A DNA stretch of 11,953 bases from Zygnema cylindricum (taxonomy: Eukaryota > Streptophyta > Zygnematophyceae > Zygnematales > Zygnemataceae): NCBI GenBank assembly GCA_037447655.1, contig JBBHKE010002073.1, forward strand, positions 1 through 11,953, written 5' to 3'. The notes under the pieces were generated by a model, which had not been told where the DNA came from, did no database searches, and worked only from the letters and a program-made list of their open reading frames with translations. Below are positions 1-8,097 of this stretch, piece by piece. The first letter of the stretch is position 1; each line of letters opens with the position of its first letter. The translations under genes were made by a program, and so were the position numbers.

Positions 1-31
1 GAAATGGAATCTTTTTTTTGGGGTCTGTCCG

Positions 32-73
32 CATTTGGCGTTACTCCAAGACATATATCACCAACGCCAAATG
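32..73. repeat. 11-bp perfect inverted repeat (hairpin)
   Basis: CATTTGGCGTT at 32-42 is the exact reverse complement of AACGCCAAATG at 63-73, with a 20-nt spacer. It could form a hairpin or be the remnant end of a small element. No function is shown. Confidence 0.6.
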
Positions 74-545
74 TTGTACTTTAACTCTAATTTGTTTTTT
101 TAATTACTCTATTATGTGTGCATTTGTGAATTGACACCCATATTAGTGTCATAACGTACCCTATTTGATAGTCATTTTTTTACTTTTGCCTCAATTAGGG
201 TTTATATTGACGCTAAATAGGTTGTTGTCCTGAAATAGAAGTAAGGTTAACCCTATATATGTGTAAAGCCCTTAATTACAGTGACAACGTAAACAGTTAG
301 GGTTGGCAGTTACAACGTCAGGGTCACACAATACACAGTTGGATTGTTTTACGGGAAAAATTCAGTAACTTTTGACCTACACGCATGTCCATTGTTCACA
401 CGGCCGACCACGCCAACGATATTCGAACAAATGGGAACGCATCTTTTGCTGGCCTCATTCGGCCAATTTTTTCAGAGCACATTTTCGTGCGCGCGCGACG
501 GGATAAATCAATTTTCTGTACTTTTAAATTTAAAAATGTACGGAA
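74..545. other. Non-coding stretch, no gene seen
   Basis: Only short frames occur here and none looks coding. A short alternating GC run lies at about 487-498. A 14-bp AT palindrome, TTTTAAATTTAAAA, lies at 522-535. Isolated TTAGGG-like words occur near 197 and 298, but they do not form a telomeric array. Confidence 0.55.
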
Positions 546-603
546 TAGTACGGTTCATATAGTCCGTACACCACACTATTTAAAAGGGCACTAAATTACA
601 GTT
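546..603 (+). repeat. Dispersed repeat family A, copy 1
   Basis: This stretch aligns in the same orientation with 4351-4409. Both begin TAGTACGG, continue through CGTACA and the shared block ACACTATTTAAAA, and end near AGTT. By eye about three quarters of the last 39 positions agree. It is probably a decayed interspersed repeat of unknown class. Confidence 0.5.
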
Positions 604-619
604 ATGAACCGCATTGAGC

Positions 620-719
620 GGGGTACCTCAAATAACGTGCAAAAACATTTAGCGTACTTTATTCTATTTGAAATTTGCCCCAAAAAAGGGGGTACCCCAA
701 TTAGCGTCATGTACGCTAA
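620..719. repeat. Nested inverted repeats around GGGGTACC motifs
   Basis: TTAGCGTAC at 649-657 pairs exactly with GTACGCTAA at 711-719. Inside it lies the palindrome GGGGTACCCC (689-698), and CCCC-A6-GGGG lies beside that. A related word, GGGGTACC, occurs at 620-627. The two GGGGTACC words are each followed by similar sequence (CAA, then CGT), so this may be a small ancient duplication. Confidence 0.45.
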
Positions 720-803
720 TAGCAATTCACGGTGTAGTATAGTGATAACAAAGGTGTTCAAGTCTTATAAAATATTCGATAGCAACCTCTCTCCCAGAGC
801 GCC

Positions 804-816
804 TCTATATAAAAGG
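804..816 (+). promoter_or_regulatory. TATA box candidate
   Basis: CTCTATATAAAAGG contains TATATAAAAGG at 806-816, a textbook Pol II TATA box, directly after a GC-richer patch (CTCCCAGAGCGCC). A start site would be expected near 835-850. The first ATG downstream (847) opens only four codons, and no credible coding frame follows. If real, it drives a non-coding or lost transcript. TATA-like words are common in AT-rich DNA, so this remains a candidate. Confidence 0.35.
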
Positions 817-819
817 TCA

Positions 820-1480
820 TCTTTGATCATTGATAATTTACTGCTTATGGGAGCAAATTAAAGGATTCGTTTTGTAGCAGACTCACAGGAGTGAGCTCTT
901 CCAAAAGGTGCAATTTGCTTAGTCTGTATTCTGTCACGGTGTCAGCAATTTTCAAACAAAGCTTAAAGAATCGAGGTTATCCTTCAGGCTTCTCGCAAGC
1001 TGCCTACTTTGATTACCAATGGAGGTCTCAATGTTTCGCCTATCATCATGGCTTCCCAATAAATGAACCTAGATCGAATGAATATAGAGACCCTAGAGGG
1101 TGGGCCCATAACTTGCAATTTTGTGTCCTCCATTGGACCACAAAATTTAGAAAGCTTTTAGGTAGTTTTTGCCTAACCCAATTTCAACCACAACCAAAGC
1201 TGCCCTACCATACAAGCTGACAATCTCAGTGCACCTTTGTGCAACGTGGACTCCCCTAAGTTTGAAGCAAGAAGAATCACTAAAAATGGCCAACTAGCCG
1301 ATAAGTTATGAGGCAGCAAAGATGCCAATTTTTATAAAAACTCTCTAAGAGAGAGGCACCTACCTTCTAAATTCCCCTAAGTCCTAAACCCCTCTCATGA
1401 GCGGTATCTAGTGACTTTCAAACCAATCACACGGTTGTAAAGTACAGAGAGGTACTACGGCAATGTACATTTTGTACGTC
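820..1480. other. Non-coding stretch downstream of TATA box
   Basis: This segment has a more balanced base composition than most of the window. The longest plus-strand open frame runs over 891-1220 (109 codons) but contains no ATG, starts only at a GTG, and resembles no family I know. It could be a decayed coding piece or part of a non-coding transcript. It contains a strong hairpin at 1117-1147 and a small CTCTCT/AGAGAG hairpin near 1340-1355. Confidence 0.4.
1117..1147. repeat. 12-bp hairpin with one bulge
   Basis: AATTTTGTGTCC (1117-1128) pairs with GGACCACAAAATT (1135-1147) around the 6-nt loop TCCATT. One base on the 3' arm is unpaired. The loop and its flank include ATTGG, an inverted CCAAT. 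A structured RNA or a small palindrome is possible. No T-run follows, so it is not an obvious terminator. Confidence 0.5.
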
Positions 1481-1482
1481 CT

Positions 1483-1680
1483 ATGTATAGCGAGGCCATT
1501 GGATGGACGCGTGTCTTATTCTCATTTGTCTTTATGTTCTCGAGATTTCCGCGTCCCAATGTTATCATAACACGTGGTGCCTGGTCATATCACGCGCGAA
1601 AACCGCCAAAGAGGCCATTCCGGGATCTCGGTGATGATGCGCACCGTCGCATCCGAAATGAGCTTCAATATTAGTCGTCG
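1483..1680. promoter_or_regulatory. CpG-rich island with G-box and E2F-like sites
   Basis: About 19 CpG dinucleotides fall in roughly 200 bases, far denser than the surrounding DNA. The G-box CACGTG lies at 1571-1576. GCGCGAAA (1594-1601) and CCGCCAAA (1603-1610) are both reverse complements of the E2F consensus TTTSGCGS, one base apart. An inverted CCAAT (ATTGG) lies near 1498. G-boxes bind bZIP/bHLH factors, and E2F sites mark S-phase promoters. A 63-codon ATG frame (1483-1674) spans the island, so a small coding exon is the alternative. No adjacent gene is visible to be the target. Confidence 0.3.
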
Positions 1681-1707
1681 AAACAAATGTCCGGTTCATT
1701 TGTTTCG
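1679..1707. repeat. 11-bp perfect hairpin, 7-nt loop
   Basis: CGAAACAAATG (1679-1689) pairs perfectly with CATTTGTTTCG (1697-1707) around the loop TCCGGTT. It lies exactly at the 3' edge of the CpG-rich island. It could be a transcript-end structure, a protein-binding palindrome or a transposon relic. Confidence 0.6.
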
Positions 1708-1835
1708 TGTGTGACGTGTTGTAACATATATTTTAGTGATCTCTATGCTTTCTATACGTAATTTCGTTAATCGGACTAGATCCTCTAAACAATGTTTAAA
1801 TAAATATCACACCCCATGTAGTGTAACAAACTTTT

Positions 1836-1916
1836 ATGACTGACCGGTTAGAGCTGACGACTACGCCATGCTCTACCAGTCATAGATTTGAGTCCTGCCA
1901 AACTCAACCTTTTTTT
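1836..1916 (+). ncRNA. tRNA-like / SINE-head candidate with Pol III-like terminator
   Basis: GGTTAGAGC (1846-1854) resembles the D-arm part of a tRNA A-box. GATTTGAGTCC (1885-1895) resembles the B-box consensus GGTTCGANNCC at a suitable distance. Seven Ts at 1910-1916 would serve as a Pol III terminator. A canonical cloverleaf does not fold: the anticodon and T stems fail. Instead ATGACTG plus GGTTAGAGC (1836-1854) pairs with GCTCTACCAGTCAT (1870-1883) as one bulged hairpin. It may be a decayed tRNA-derived SINE head, or a plain hairpin with a chance B-box. Confidence 0.3.
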
Positions 1917-1917
1917 G

Positions 1918-1937
1918 AGAGTGACTTATGTCACTCT
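1918..1937. repeat. 8-bp perfect hairpin after T-run
   Basis: AGAGTGAC (1918-1925) and GTCACTCT (1930-1937) pair around the loop TTAT, immediately after the T-run of the tRNA-like segment. A second, bulged hairpin (TTAG..CTCC with GGAG..CTAA) follows over about 1937-1959, making this a dense hairpin cluster. Confidence 0.55.
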
Positions 1938-2001
1938 TTAGTCCTCCTTGTGGAGCTAAGGCAGCCATGGTATGGGGTCCAGAAGAAAGAGGTGGAGGCA
2001 A

Positions 2002-2063
2002 ATTGTCCGCCCTTTTTCCTTTTCCTATGGAGGAATATTGTCCGCCCTTTTTCCTTTTCCTAT
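2002..2063 (+). repeat. 35-bp tandem repeat, 1.8 copies
   Basis: A 27-bp pyrimidine-rich segment that begins ATTGTCCGCCC occurs identically at 2002-2028 and 2037-2063, giving a 35-bp period. The perfect identity suggests a recent slippage or duplication event. Open frames on both strands through here simply read the repeat and are not credible genes. Confidence 0.8.
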
Positions 2064-2713
2064 TTACTATTCCTTTTAGACCTAGAAAATACCCTATAAA
2101 TCTAGTAATTTCAACATGTTTCACTACCTTTCCACAATGGTTTTCCGATTTCGTTTTTTTTTACTTTTCTCGCTCGACTTGGCATTAAGAAAAAACATAA
2201 AAATTGTCAAGAAAAATAAATCTAAAAGATCTTTCATTTTATACCTATATTGTCGTGTCTTATTTCAGAAAGTGTGAGATATAAGTGATATTGTGAGAGG
2301 GAGAAGGGAGAGGCAAAGATGGCAAAAATATATGGAAAGGACACATGAATGAAAGTGGAGGTCCGAGACTGTTGCAATTTTTTTATTCGTGCATGCACGT
2401 GACGAACACGGAAAAAAATAGCGAGGACTCTCACTCATACAAAAAACTTTCCACTCTTGTGGCGCGTGCTTGGGTCGTTTTCGATTCGTTGTTTGGGCAA
2501 TACTTCATCTAAAAACACCCCATTGAGGTGATATTGGATGAAGCTTTTTTATCGGTTGAATTCTCCTGCCCGGGGGTCAAAAAGAGGAAAACGTCAAAAT
2601 GTGTTTAAATGACGACCTACACGCCGTACATTCAAAGTATAACATTGAACTTCACTATATTGTGGTAAAAATGATTTTCTCATACGGCTGAGTTTTCCAT
2701 AAAGTTCTCTGGA
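2064..2713. other. Non-coding stretch, no gene seen
   Basis: AT-rich DNA with only short frames on either strand. The one structured patch is the nested hairpin at 2503-2543, listed separately. Confidence 0.55.
2503..2543. repeat. Nested hairpin
   Basis: CTTCATC (2503-2509) pairs with GATGAAG (2537-2543), and inside it CACC (2516-2519) pairs with GGTG (2527-2530). The internal loops on the two sides are nearly symmetric. No function can be assigned. Confidence 0.45.
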
Positions 2714-2770
2714 TTTTAGGGCAAAACGACAGTGAAAAGTCGATACTTTAATACATGGGGACGTACCCTT
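2714..2770 (+). repeat. Dispersed repeat family B, copy 1
   Basis: This aligns in the same orientation with 9857-9912. Shared blocks are TTTTA, AAAACGACAG, a TACTT word and CATGGGGAC-TACCCT. It is probably a decayed interspersed element. The class is unknown. Confidence 0.45.
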
Positions 2771-2771
2771 A

Positions 2772-3848
2772 TAATGTACTTGATGTTGTGGATTTGTTTT
2801 TTTCAACACACGACCACGGCAAGAAATGTCATCTTCAAACTTTTCTTTAAAACTCATGGAAGATGTGTTTTAAATCAAAGTGTTTTTGCCAAATAAATAG
2901 GAACACATATTTGCACGTGTATAATTTTTTCAAAAATTTCAAACGAATTCAAGCGACAACAAAATGTACGGTATTTGTTTTGTTTTTTCCGTTTTTGTCT
3001 ATCAAGGTACACAATTTGTTTTGATTTGTCGAGTTTCATTCAGTGCAGATTTTTTCAATTCAAGAATGTGAAAATTACGATGCCATTTTACAAAATCGTA
3101 AGAAAACTTTGAGTGCGCCCAAGCAATTCGCACATGTCGCCTCTCTCAAGTAGCCTCACATTTCACTCTTTCAACTTCACCACTCCTCATGCTTGCACAA
3201 GGCGGCTCTATGTTGACCGATGGGAAGTTGGAGAAATCAGTTAAAGTGACGTTTTTTGACCAGAGCCAAAGGTATTTAAACACTTTTTTTGCCTTAAAAA
3301 AATGAAAGCTCACATTTATTATTGTTATGTTTAACCCGCGAAAATTGCTTGAAAGGCAACGGTACACGGAAGGCAATGGCACTGTCAATTCTTGAGCCAT
3401 GGACAACATCCACGTACAAAGGGTTGAAAAGGAAAACGTCTACAAATGTCTCAATAAATTATGCAGCGTCATAAACAATTTTGAACAATCTGGTGCGTCA
3501 TCATAGAGTGTACACGGTGACAACCACCATGGGCATTGTCAATGTATACAAATGTCACACCTTGAAGTAACAATTTTTTTGTTACACATAAGGACACCTA
3601 AAATTTGGGTCCGTTGGATCTGCGCTGAAAAACAAAGTAAGTTCGCTTAGTTTCAAGTATATGGAGACATATCGTAACACTAATTAGTTTACACATTCTT
3701 ATGGCGTAGCCCCTCCAACCTGTGTTCACATTGTCAATGTTTGAATATGTGAGAACAAGTTCGTGTTATTTTGCCGGGCTTTATCAATGGAATCAATTAT
3801 GAGAGCGCTTTCACGTATCTGCACCACTCAATTTTTGGTATCAAATCT
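2772..3848. other. Non-coding stretch, no gene seen
   Basis: AT-rich DNA. Frames are short and unconvincing. Small features are a GTAACAA/TTGTTAC hairpin (3567-3585, T5 loop) and the 12-mer CATTGTCAATGT, present at both 3534-3545 and 3729-3740. Confidence 0.5.
3567..3585. repeat. 7-bp hairpin with T5 loop
   Basis: GTAACAA (3567-3573) and TTGTTAC (3579-3585) pair perfectly around TTTTT. It is short, so chance is possible. Confidence 0.4.
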
Positions 3849-3856
3849 GTTATTTG
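3849..3856. repeat. Target site duplication, left copy
   Basis: GTTATTTG directly precedes the left end of the hAT-like element and is repeated exactly at its right end (4303-4310). Eight base pairs is the duplication length made by hAT transposases. Confidence 0.9.
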
Positions 3857-4302
3857 TAGTGTTGTGTATCGGCAAGGTTTTGGCAATAAGGCTTAGCGAT
3901 AATTAATACATTGGCACGATATATCGAAACCTGTGTTATCGTGGATAAAAGAACGATAAATGTTTTTTATCACAACAACAACAGTATCCATAACTATCGG
4001 CGATAATTGTGTTGTTCCTAACGTACAATTGTACAATTTCTGTCGTACTGAACCACAACTATTTTTTTACACAAAGTACGAAAAAGAAAGTTACACCTGG
4101 CTTGCCACGCTATATAAATTGACGAAAATAAAACAATATACTATAAAGTTTTATTAAAAAGCGTACTATATTTCATCAACTTGCCGCCGATAAACAATTT
4201 GCTAGTCTAAGGGCGATATATCGGGAACCTTCACTGTACGATAACTGATAACTATCGGTATTAGTATTATCGCGAGAATTTTTTTTCAGATACACAACAC
4301 TA
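3857..4302 (+). mobile_element. hAT-like MITE, copy 1 (intact ends)
   Basis: A 446-bp non-autonomous element. Its ends, TAGTGTTGTGTATC (3857-3870) and GATACACAACACTA (4289-4302), are a perfect 14-bp inverted repeat, and perfect 8-bp target duplications flank it. The size, ends and duplication length together indicate the hAT superfamily. Internally it carries palindromic CGATATATCG words. CGATATATCGAAACC (3917-3931) and ATTATCGCGA (4266-4275, 27 bases from the right end) recur in the second copy near 10.3-10.8 kb. No transposase is encoded: the 65-codon frame at 3960-4157 is too short and unrelated. It would need a transposase supplied elsewhere. The orientation sign is arbitrary. Confidence 0.92.
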
Positions 4303-4310
4303 GTTATTTG
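4303..4310. repeat. Target site duplication, right copy
   Basis: GTTATTTG, identical to 3849-3856. Confidence 0.9.
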
Positions 4311-4350
4311 ATACTTCCTTCAAACGTTTGTAGCAAAAAACGAGCATTTT

Positions 4351-4409
4351 TAGTACGGATTGGAACATTTCGTACATAACACTATTTAAAAACCAAGAAA
4401 ATTAGAGTT
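4351..4409 (+). repeat. Dispersed repeat family A, copy 2
   Basis: Partner of 546-603, sharing TAGTACGG, CGTACA, ACACTATTTAAAA and the AATTA.AGTT end. It begins 41 bases beyond the right target duplication of hAT copy 1, so the hAT element may have landed in or beside this older repeat. Confidence 0.5.
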
Positions 4410-5390
4410 GACGACAATAATCAAATTGTACCTATTTGAAGGTAAAGAAAAAATGAGTATCATTAATTATACTTAAGGTTCATGGGTCAGAATTTAGGGG
4501 CACGGATGTAGTGTTAACAACATTTTAAGCGATTCATGGTGTGCCATTAAAATTTTAGTCGTGTTAGTGGCCATGTGCCTTTGATCAAAGTGGAATCGAG
4601 CTCACTTTAAATCCAAGAGAACATCTTTTCCGGAATATTTAACGTCACGCTCCTTCCCCCTTCTTTTTAGGTTCTTTATTCCTCGCGCTTTGAGGTTTCG
4701 TTCCGAAATGAAAAATCAGCATGTAAAAACAATATAGCGTGTGCGAATAAAAGGCAGTTTCAGCGGTACAATGACTTGGTAAGCAAAATTTGTATAGTGA
4801 TATAGTAGCAAAATATAGATTTTACATTTAAATTTTTCGGTTTCTGAAAATTGAATGTTGCACCAATATAAACCTTTTCCCTACAAATAGCGTGCGACAA
4901 TTGAATTACAAAATACATTATCTTGAAACTAAGTATACACTTTGGTTTGCCTTTTCCCAATTTGACCCATTTCCATGTCATGTCTTTTCATCTTTAAACG
5001 TAATCATAAAACACATTAATACTCATTTTAAACAAAATTTAACCTAACTAACTCACACTATTGTCTTGTTGAGAGAAAGTCTGACAAGAATGGAAAAACA
5101 CCACCGCCATTAATACAGGTAAGAGTAAGAGAAGTTACAAAAACGGAGTTCGCTGACATCGGTCTTCAAGCTCCGCAAAATAATAGGAATAGAGAGTTTA
5201 ACGAATTATATAATAAACCTGCATTCGTTACAACGCCTTTTTTCTCTGATTGAGTTACATAAATGACAAAGAAAAATTCAGCATTGATTGCACATGAAAA
5301 AACACAACTTCAACAACGCATATGGTTAAAGTAGTAATACAAGGTAAGAAAAACATATCATACGCCATGTCTTATTTTCAAAGTGTTATT
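4410..5390. other. Non-coding stretch, no gene seen
   Basis: AT-rich DNA with only short frames. A 73-codon minus-strand frame (4760-4981) has no recognisable motif. I see no strong hairpin, tandem repeat or promoter cluster. Confidence 0.5.
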
Positions 5391-5397
5391 GTTGGTA

Positions 5398-5979
5398 TTA
5401 ACATTTGAATGATGCTTTATGACCTTTTTCCAGGACAATTTCTACCACAATATTTGGAATACAGAATGGTGAGAGAATCAAATCAGAATGCCAATTTTCC
5501 ATGGATTTTGTTTTATAAAGCAACAACCTTAGCATTTCCCACTTAGGATCCACTTTTTGCATTTTACATAGATCACAAACATGAGTTACAAGATTGTGAA
5601 ATGTGTTAATTACAATGTAGATTTGTTTTAAGTCACCTAACACGCATTATGGAAGATTCGTATGATATAGCTCTCCACCATTTTGAATGCTCTTATATGT
5701 CTTGAAAGAAGCAATGTAAAATTCACTATGGAAAATCTTGGAAAGAAAAAGCCAACCATCACCTATGATAGTGACCAAGTTGTTGTAAACCTTTATTTTT
5801 GCACTTGGACCAATACTGCAAAGCCAGTCCATATTCTTGTAGTGAGATGAGATTTTTCTGTTAAAATGGTGGGTAAGACATCTTACCTCTTGAAAGGGTT
5901 GATGACCAAGGTGGACGAGTAGAATATGTTGGTAATGCCAATTATATACAAGCAACAACGTCAAAAGTAATTTGAGTCA
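5398..5979 (-). pseudogene. Possible decayed coding stretch, family unknown
   Basis: On the minus strand one frame stays open from just after a stop near 5977-5979 down to a single TAA at 5647-5649. It then continues in the same frame for another 81 codons, about 190 codons with one internal stop. The product is not recognised. The second part contains CDLCKMQK, a CxxC motif. A splice-donor-like AAGAG|GTAAGA lies at about 5887/5886, and an acceptor-like CATAG|G at about 5763/5762 would allow a 124-nt intron. No ATG opens either frame. It may be an old gene fragment, an exon, or chance. Confidence 0.15.
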
Positions 5980-6447
5980 ACTAAACATAAGCATGAAATA
6001 GATTGTATGATATGGTGTTTTTAAAAAAGTTTGTGATCAAAAGCATAGGTGGTAGCATCCTACATAAACAACACAACACCACTACCTTCCGGTCCTTGGA
6101 CACATGCATAAATATAGTAAACATACATTATTTAGGGTGAGCACATAATTTATGTGAGACAAAATTTTGTGAAACATATAAGTCTTAGTAGCCTATTACC
6201 TAAATATTTTAGTAAATTTAGTTGACTTTTCATAAATGCATTTCCTTTACATTCATGAGAACATTACAACCACGTGAATAACAACTACCACGAGGAGCTT
6301 TGAGTTCCACAAGAGCGTACATGTGCATGAGTGTATTGATTTGATGAGTTTGTATCTATCGTCACATGCACACTCCGACGTCATCCCGTCCATACCAGAA
6401 TGTGCCATGGCCTCCTAAAGAAATACCTACTTGTGTAGCGTTGCAAC
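5980..6447. other. Non-coding stretch, no gene seen
   Basis: It separates the two weak minus-strand coding candidates. No repeat or structured element was noticed. Confidence 0.45.
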
Positions 6448-6569
6448 CAAGAAATGAATCACATTCAGACCTAGTATGTTTTTCCTGACACGTAGAAATG
6501 TAATTATAAGATTTTTGGTGACATTCTCCGCAAATTTTCCCTATCAAGTAGATATAGGAAACATCCTTT
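6448..6569 (-). other. Possible cysteine-rich exon, family unknown
   Basis: A minus-strand open frame covers about 6365-6592. Its central part reads CGECHQKSYNYISTCQ and then places two more Cys, giving the spacing CxxC-x9-C-x8-C-x4-C. Upstream is a pyrimidine tract ending in AAG, a possible acceptor at about 6570. A donor-like CAA|GTAGGT lies at about 6448. If an exon, it encodes about 40 residues. The family is not recognised and there is no ATG start. Conservation would be needed to believe it. Confidence 0.13.
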
Positions 6570-6599
6570 GGAAAAAAGGATTACAAAATGAGAAGTACC

Positions 6600-7450
6600 G
6601 TGCAAAAAACGTGAGAAAATTGTGGAATTTCACCCATTAGTAACAATACCTAATCATTACCCCAACTTCTAATAAATAGGAATTGACAAGTTAAGCGTAT
6701 TCATGGAAAAAAAACTAACCTCAACATTACACCAAGCAAAATATGGGAAAGGAATAATTTTATCACTATATCAAACAGAAGTCGTCCCAAAGAACGAGAC
6801 AATTATGAGCCTCCGTTGTAGTATTAAATTATCAAAATACTTGAACGGCGCAAGACAAACAAAACCACTTTTATCCTAAGTTATCTTGACGTTAAGGTGA
6901 TCAATCGGGAGGTCGAATAGATTACATGATGGCACATAACAAATTCGGATACCTTTGTCCAGCATTTGGCTATCCGTGCTGTAGAATTTCAAACAAAGCA
7001 ACTTCGGAAACATCTTCAAGAAATAAAAGGTGATTTGAATAAGAATTGTATACGTGAATCAACGATTTGTTCATTAAATTAAACAAGGTTTCACTTGTTG
7101 AAATATGAAATCTTTAGTTCGGTAGATCAAGCTGCGATTAGAGATTAAAGACTTAAAATATTTTGTGAAATGGATGTTGTAATACTTACCTTTAATAGTG
7201 TTATAGTAACAAAAAGGTATTTGAGTGTGTCGTACATCTAGAGGGACACGTGTTGGCTAGGGGAAGACTATCCAAGTTTTACGGGATAGCGCCAACGACC
7301 ACTTACACACGTCATGCATTTAACGAGTTGATAAACAACATCGGAAAAATGAAATATAAACCCAATATTTGGGAATGTATGGTACGGTGAGCTATAGTGA
7401 CTGTTGATTGGTATCTTGATGACGGACGCGATTTATGTGGCACCACAGGT
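6600..7450. other. Non-coding stretch, no gene seen
   Basis: AT-rich DNA with no frame long enough to be credible. No inverted-repeat element or promoter cluster was seen. Confidence 0.5.
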
Positions 7451-7451
7451 G

Positions 7452-7498
7452 ACGAAGCACAATTGTTCGAACTCAAGTGCTTCCTCAAGTGCTTCGTA
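7452..7498. repeat. 12-bp tandem duplication within a hairpin
   Basis: CTCAAGTGCTTC is present twice in tandem (7472-7483 and 7484-7495). ACGAAGCAC (7452-7460) is the reverse complement of GTGCTTCGT (7490-7498), so the second tandem copy can fold back on the upstream arm. Confidence 0.6.
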
Positions 7499-7672
7499 CT
7501 ACACGACTACAGTCGGCTGGACGTTAATGACCACTGTTGACTAAACACCTGAAACATTTATTGTACGGTGTTGAATTTGTATATATTTGAAGAACATTGA
7601 TTTGTAGTTTGGTGATTATAAAATAATGTAACACTACTTGTTTTTAGAAAGTAGCAAATTAAGGTTTTTGGA

Positions 7673-7730
7673 AGTACTCATAGTACAGTGAAGTACAACT
7701 TTAGTACTTTGTCGTAGCATAATAAAGTAC
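7673..7730. repeat. Cluster of five AGTAC words
   Basis: AGTAC begins at 7673, 7682, 7692, 7703 and 7726. AAGTAC (7691-7696) and GTACTT (7704-7709) can pair. This may be a decayed short repeat array or a binding-site cluster. Confidence 0.35.
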
Positions 7731-7792
7731 TGTAATACAGACACCAAGATTAATGTAGACTAGTAGATACTCACTGTTAATATATATCTTAG

Positions 7793-7888
7793 GACTTAGT
7801 CAAATTTGTATTATCCAAGTCTTGGGATTTTGGTAATCAAAGGCGGTTTTGTCAAATTTGCAAAGACTATATTATGGTTGACTAAGTC
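7793..7888. repeat. 11-bp perfect inverted repeat
   Basis: GACTTAGTCAA (7793-7803) pairs with TTGACTAAGTC (7878-7888). Between them TCAAATTTG is repeated directly (near 7800 and 7852). A 96-bp span is small for a MITE, and no target duplication is evident. Confidence 0.45.
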
Positions 7889-8036
7889 AATTGAGTTGCA
7901 ACTTTGGGCACTGTTATTGTATTGTGTTTTTTATTGTTATGTTGAATTTGAGTCTGTTTAGACTTTTGGAGAGGGTACTTGATAGCTTCTTTTAAGTAGA
8001 TGTCTACCTCCACTATTACTGCTGGGTCTCCTCCTA

Positions 8037-8097
8037 CAACTGTGATTCACAACAACATCACTATAACAACTGTGGTTGTACAACAACATTACTATAA
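8037..8097 (+). repeat. 30-31 bp tandem repeat, 2 copies
   Basis: CAACTGTG then ACAACAACAT and ACTATAA occur in both units (8037-8066 and 8067-8097), which differ by a few substitutions and one indel. The 80-codon minus-strand frame across it (7958-8200) carries the repeat as a duplicated NHSC-type peptide and is not a convincing gene. Confidence 0.75.

Larger units (their letters stand above)
7500..8036. other. Non-coding stretch with small repeats
   Basis: No gene. It contains an AGTAC-rich cluster (7673-7730) and an 11-bp inverted repeat (7793-7888), both listed separately. Confidence 0.5.

Noticed and set aside
190-310. Telomeric repeat array
   Set aside because: TTAGGG-like words are isolated and not tandem.
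1836-1900. Functional tRNA gene
   Set aside because: Anticodon and T stems do not pair and the acceptor stem is absent. Only A/B-box-like words are present.
1928-2188. 86-codon frame over the pyrimidine-rich tandem repeat
   Set aside because: The peptide mirrors the 35-bp repeat and hairpins, and frames occur on both strands at once.
3960-4157. 65-codon frame as a transposase fragment
   Set aside because: It lies inside the MITE but shows no hAT transposase motif and reads AT-rich palindromic sequence.
8037-8097. CRISPR array
   Set aside because: Two adjacent units without spacers. This is an ordinary tandem repeat.
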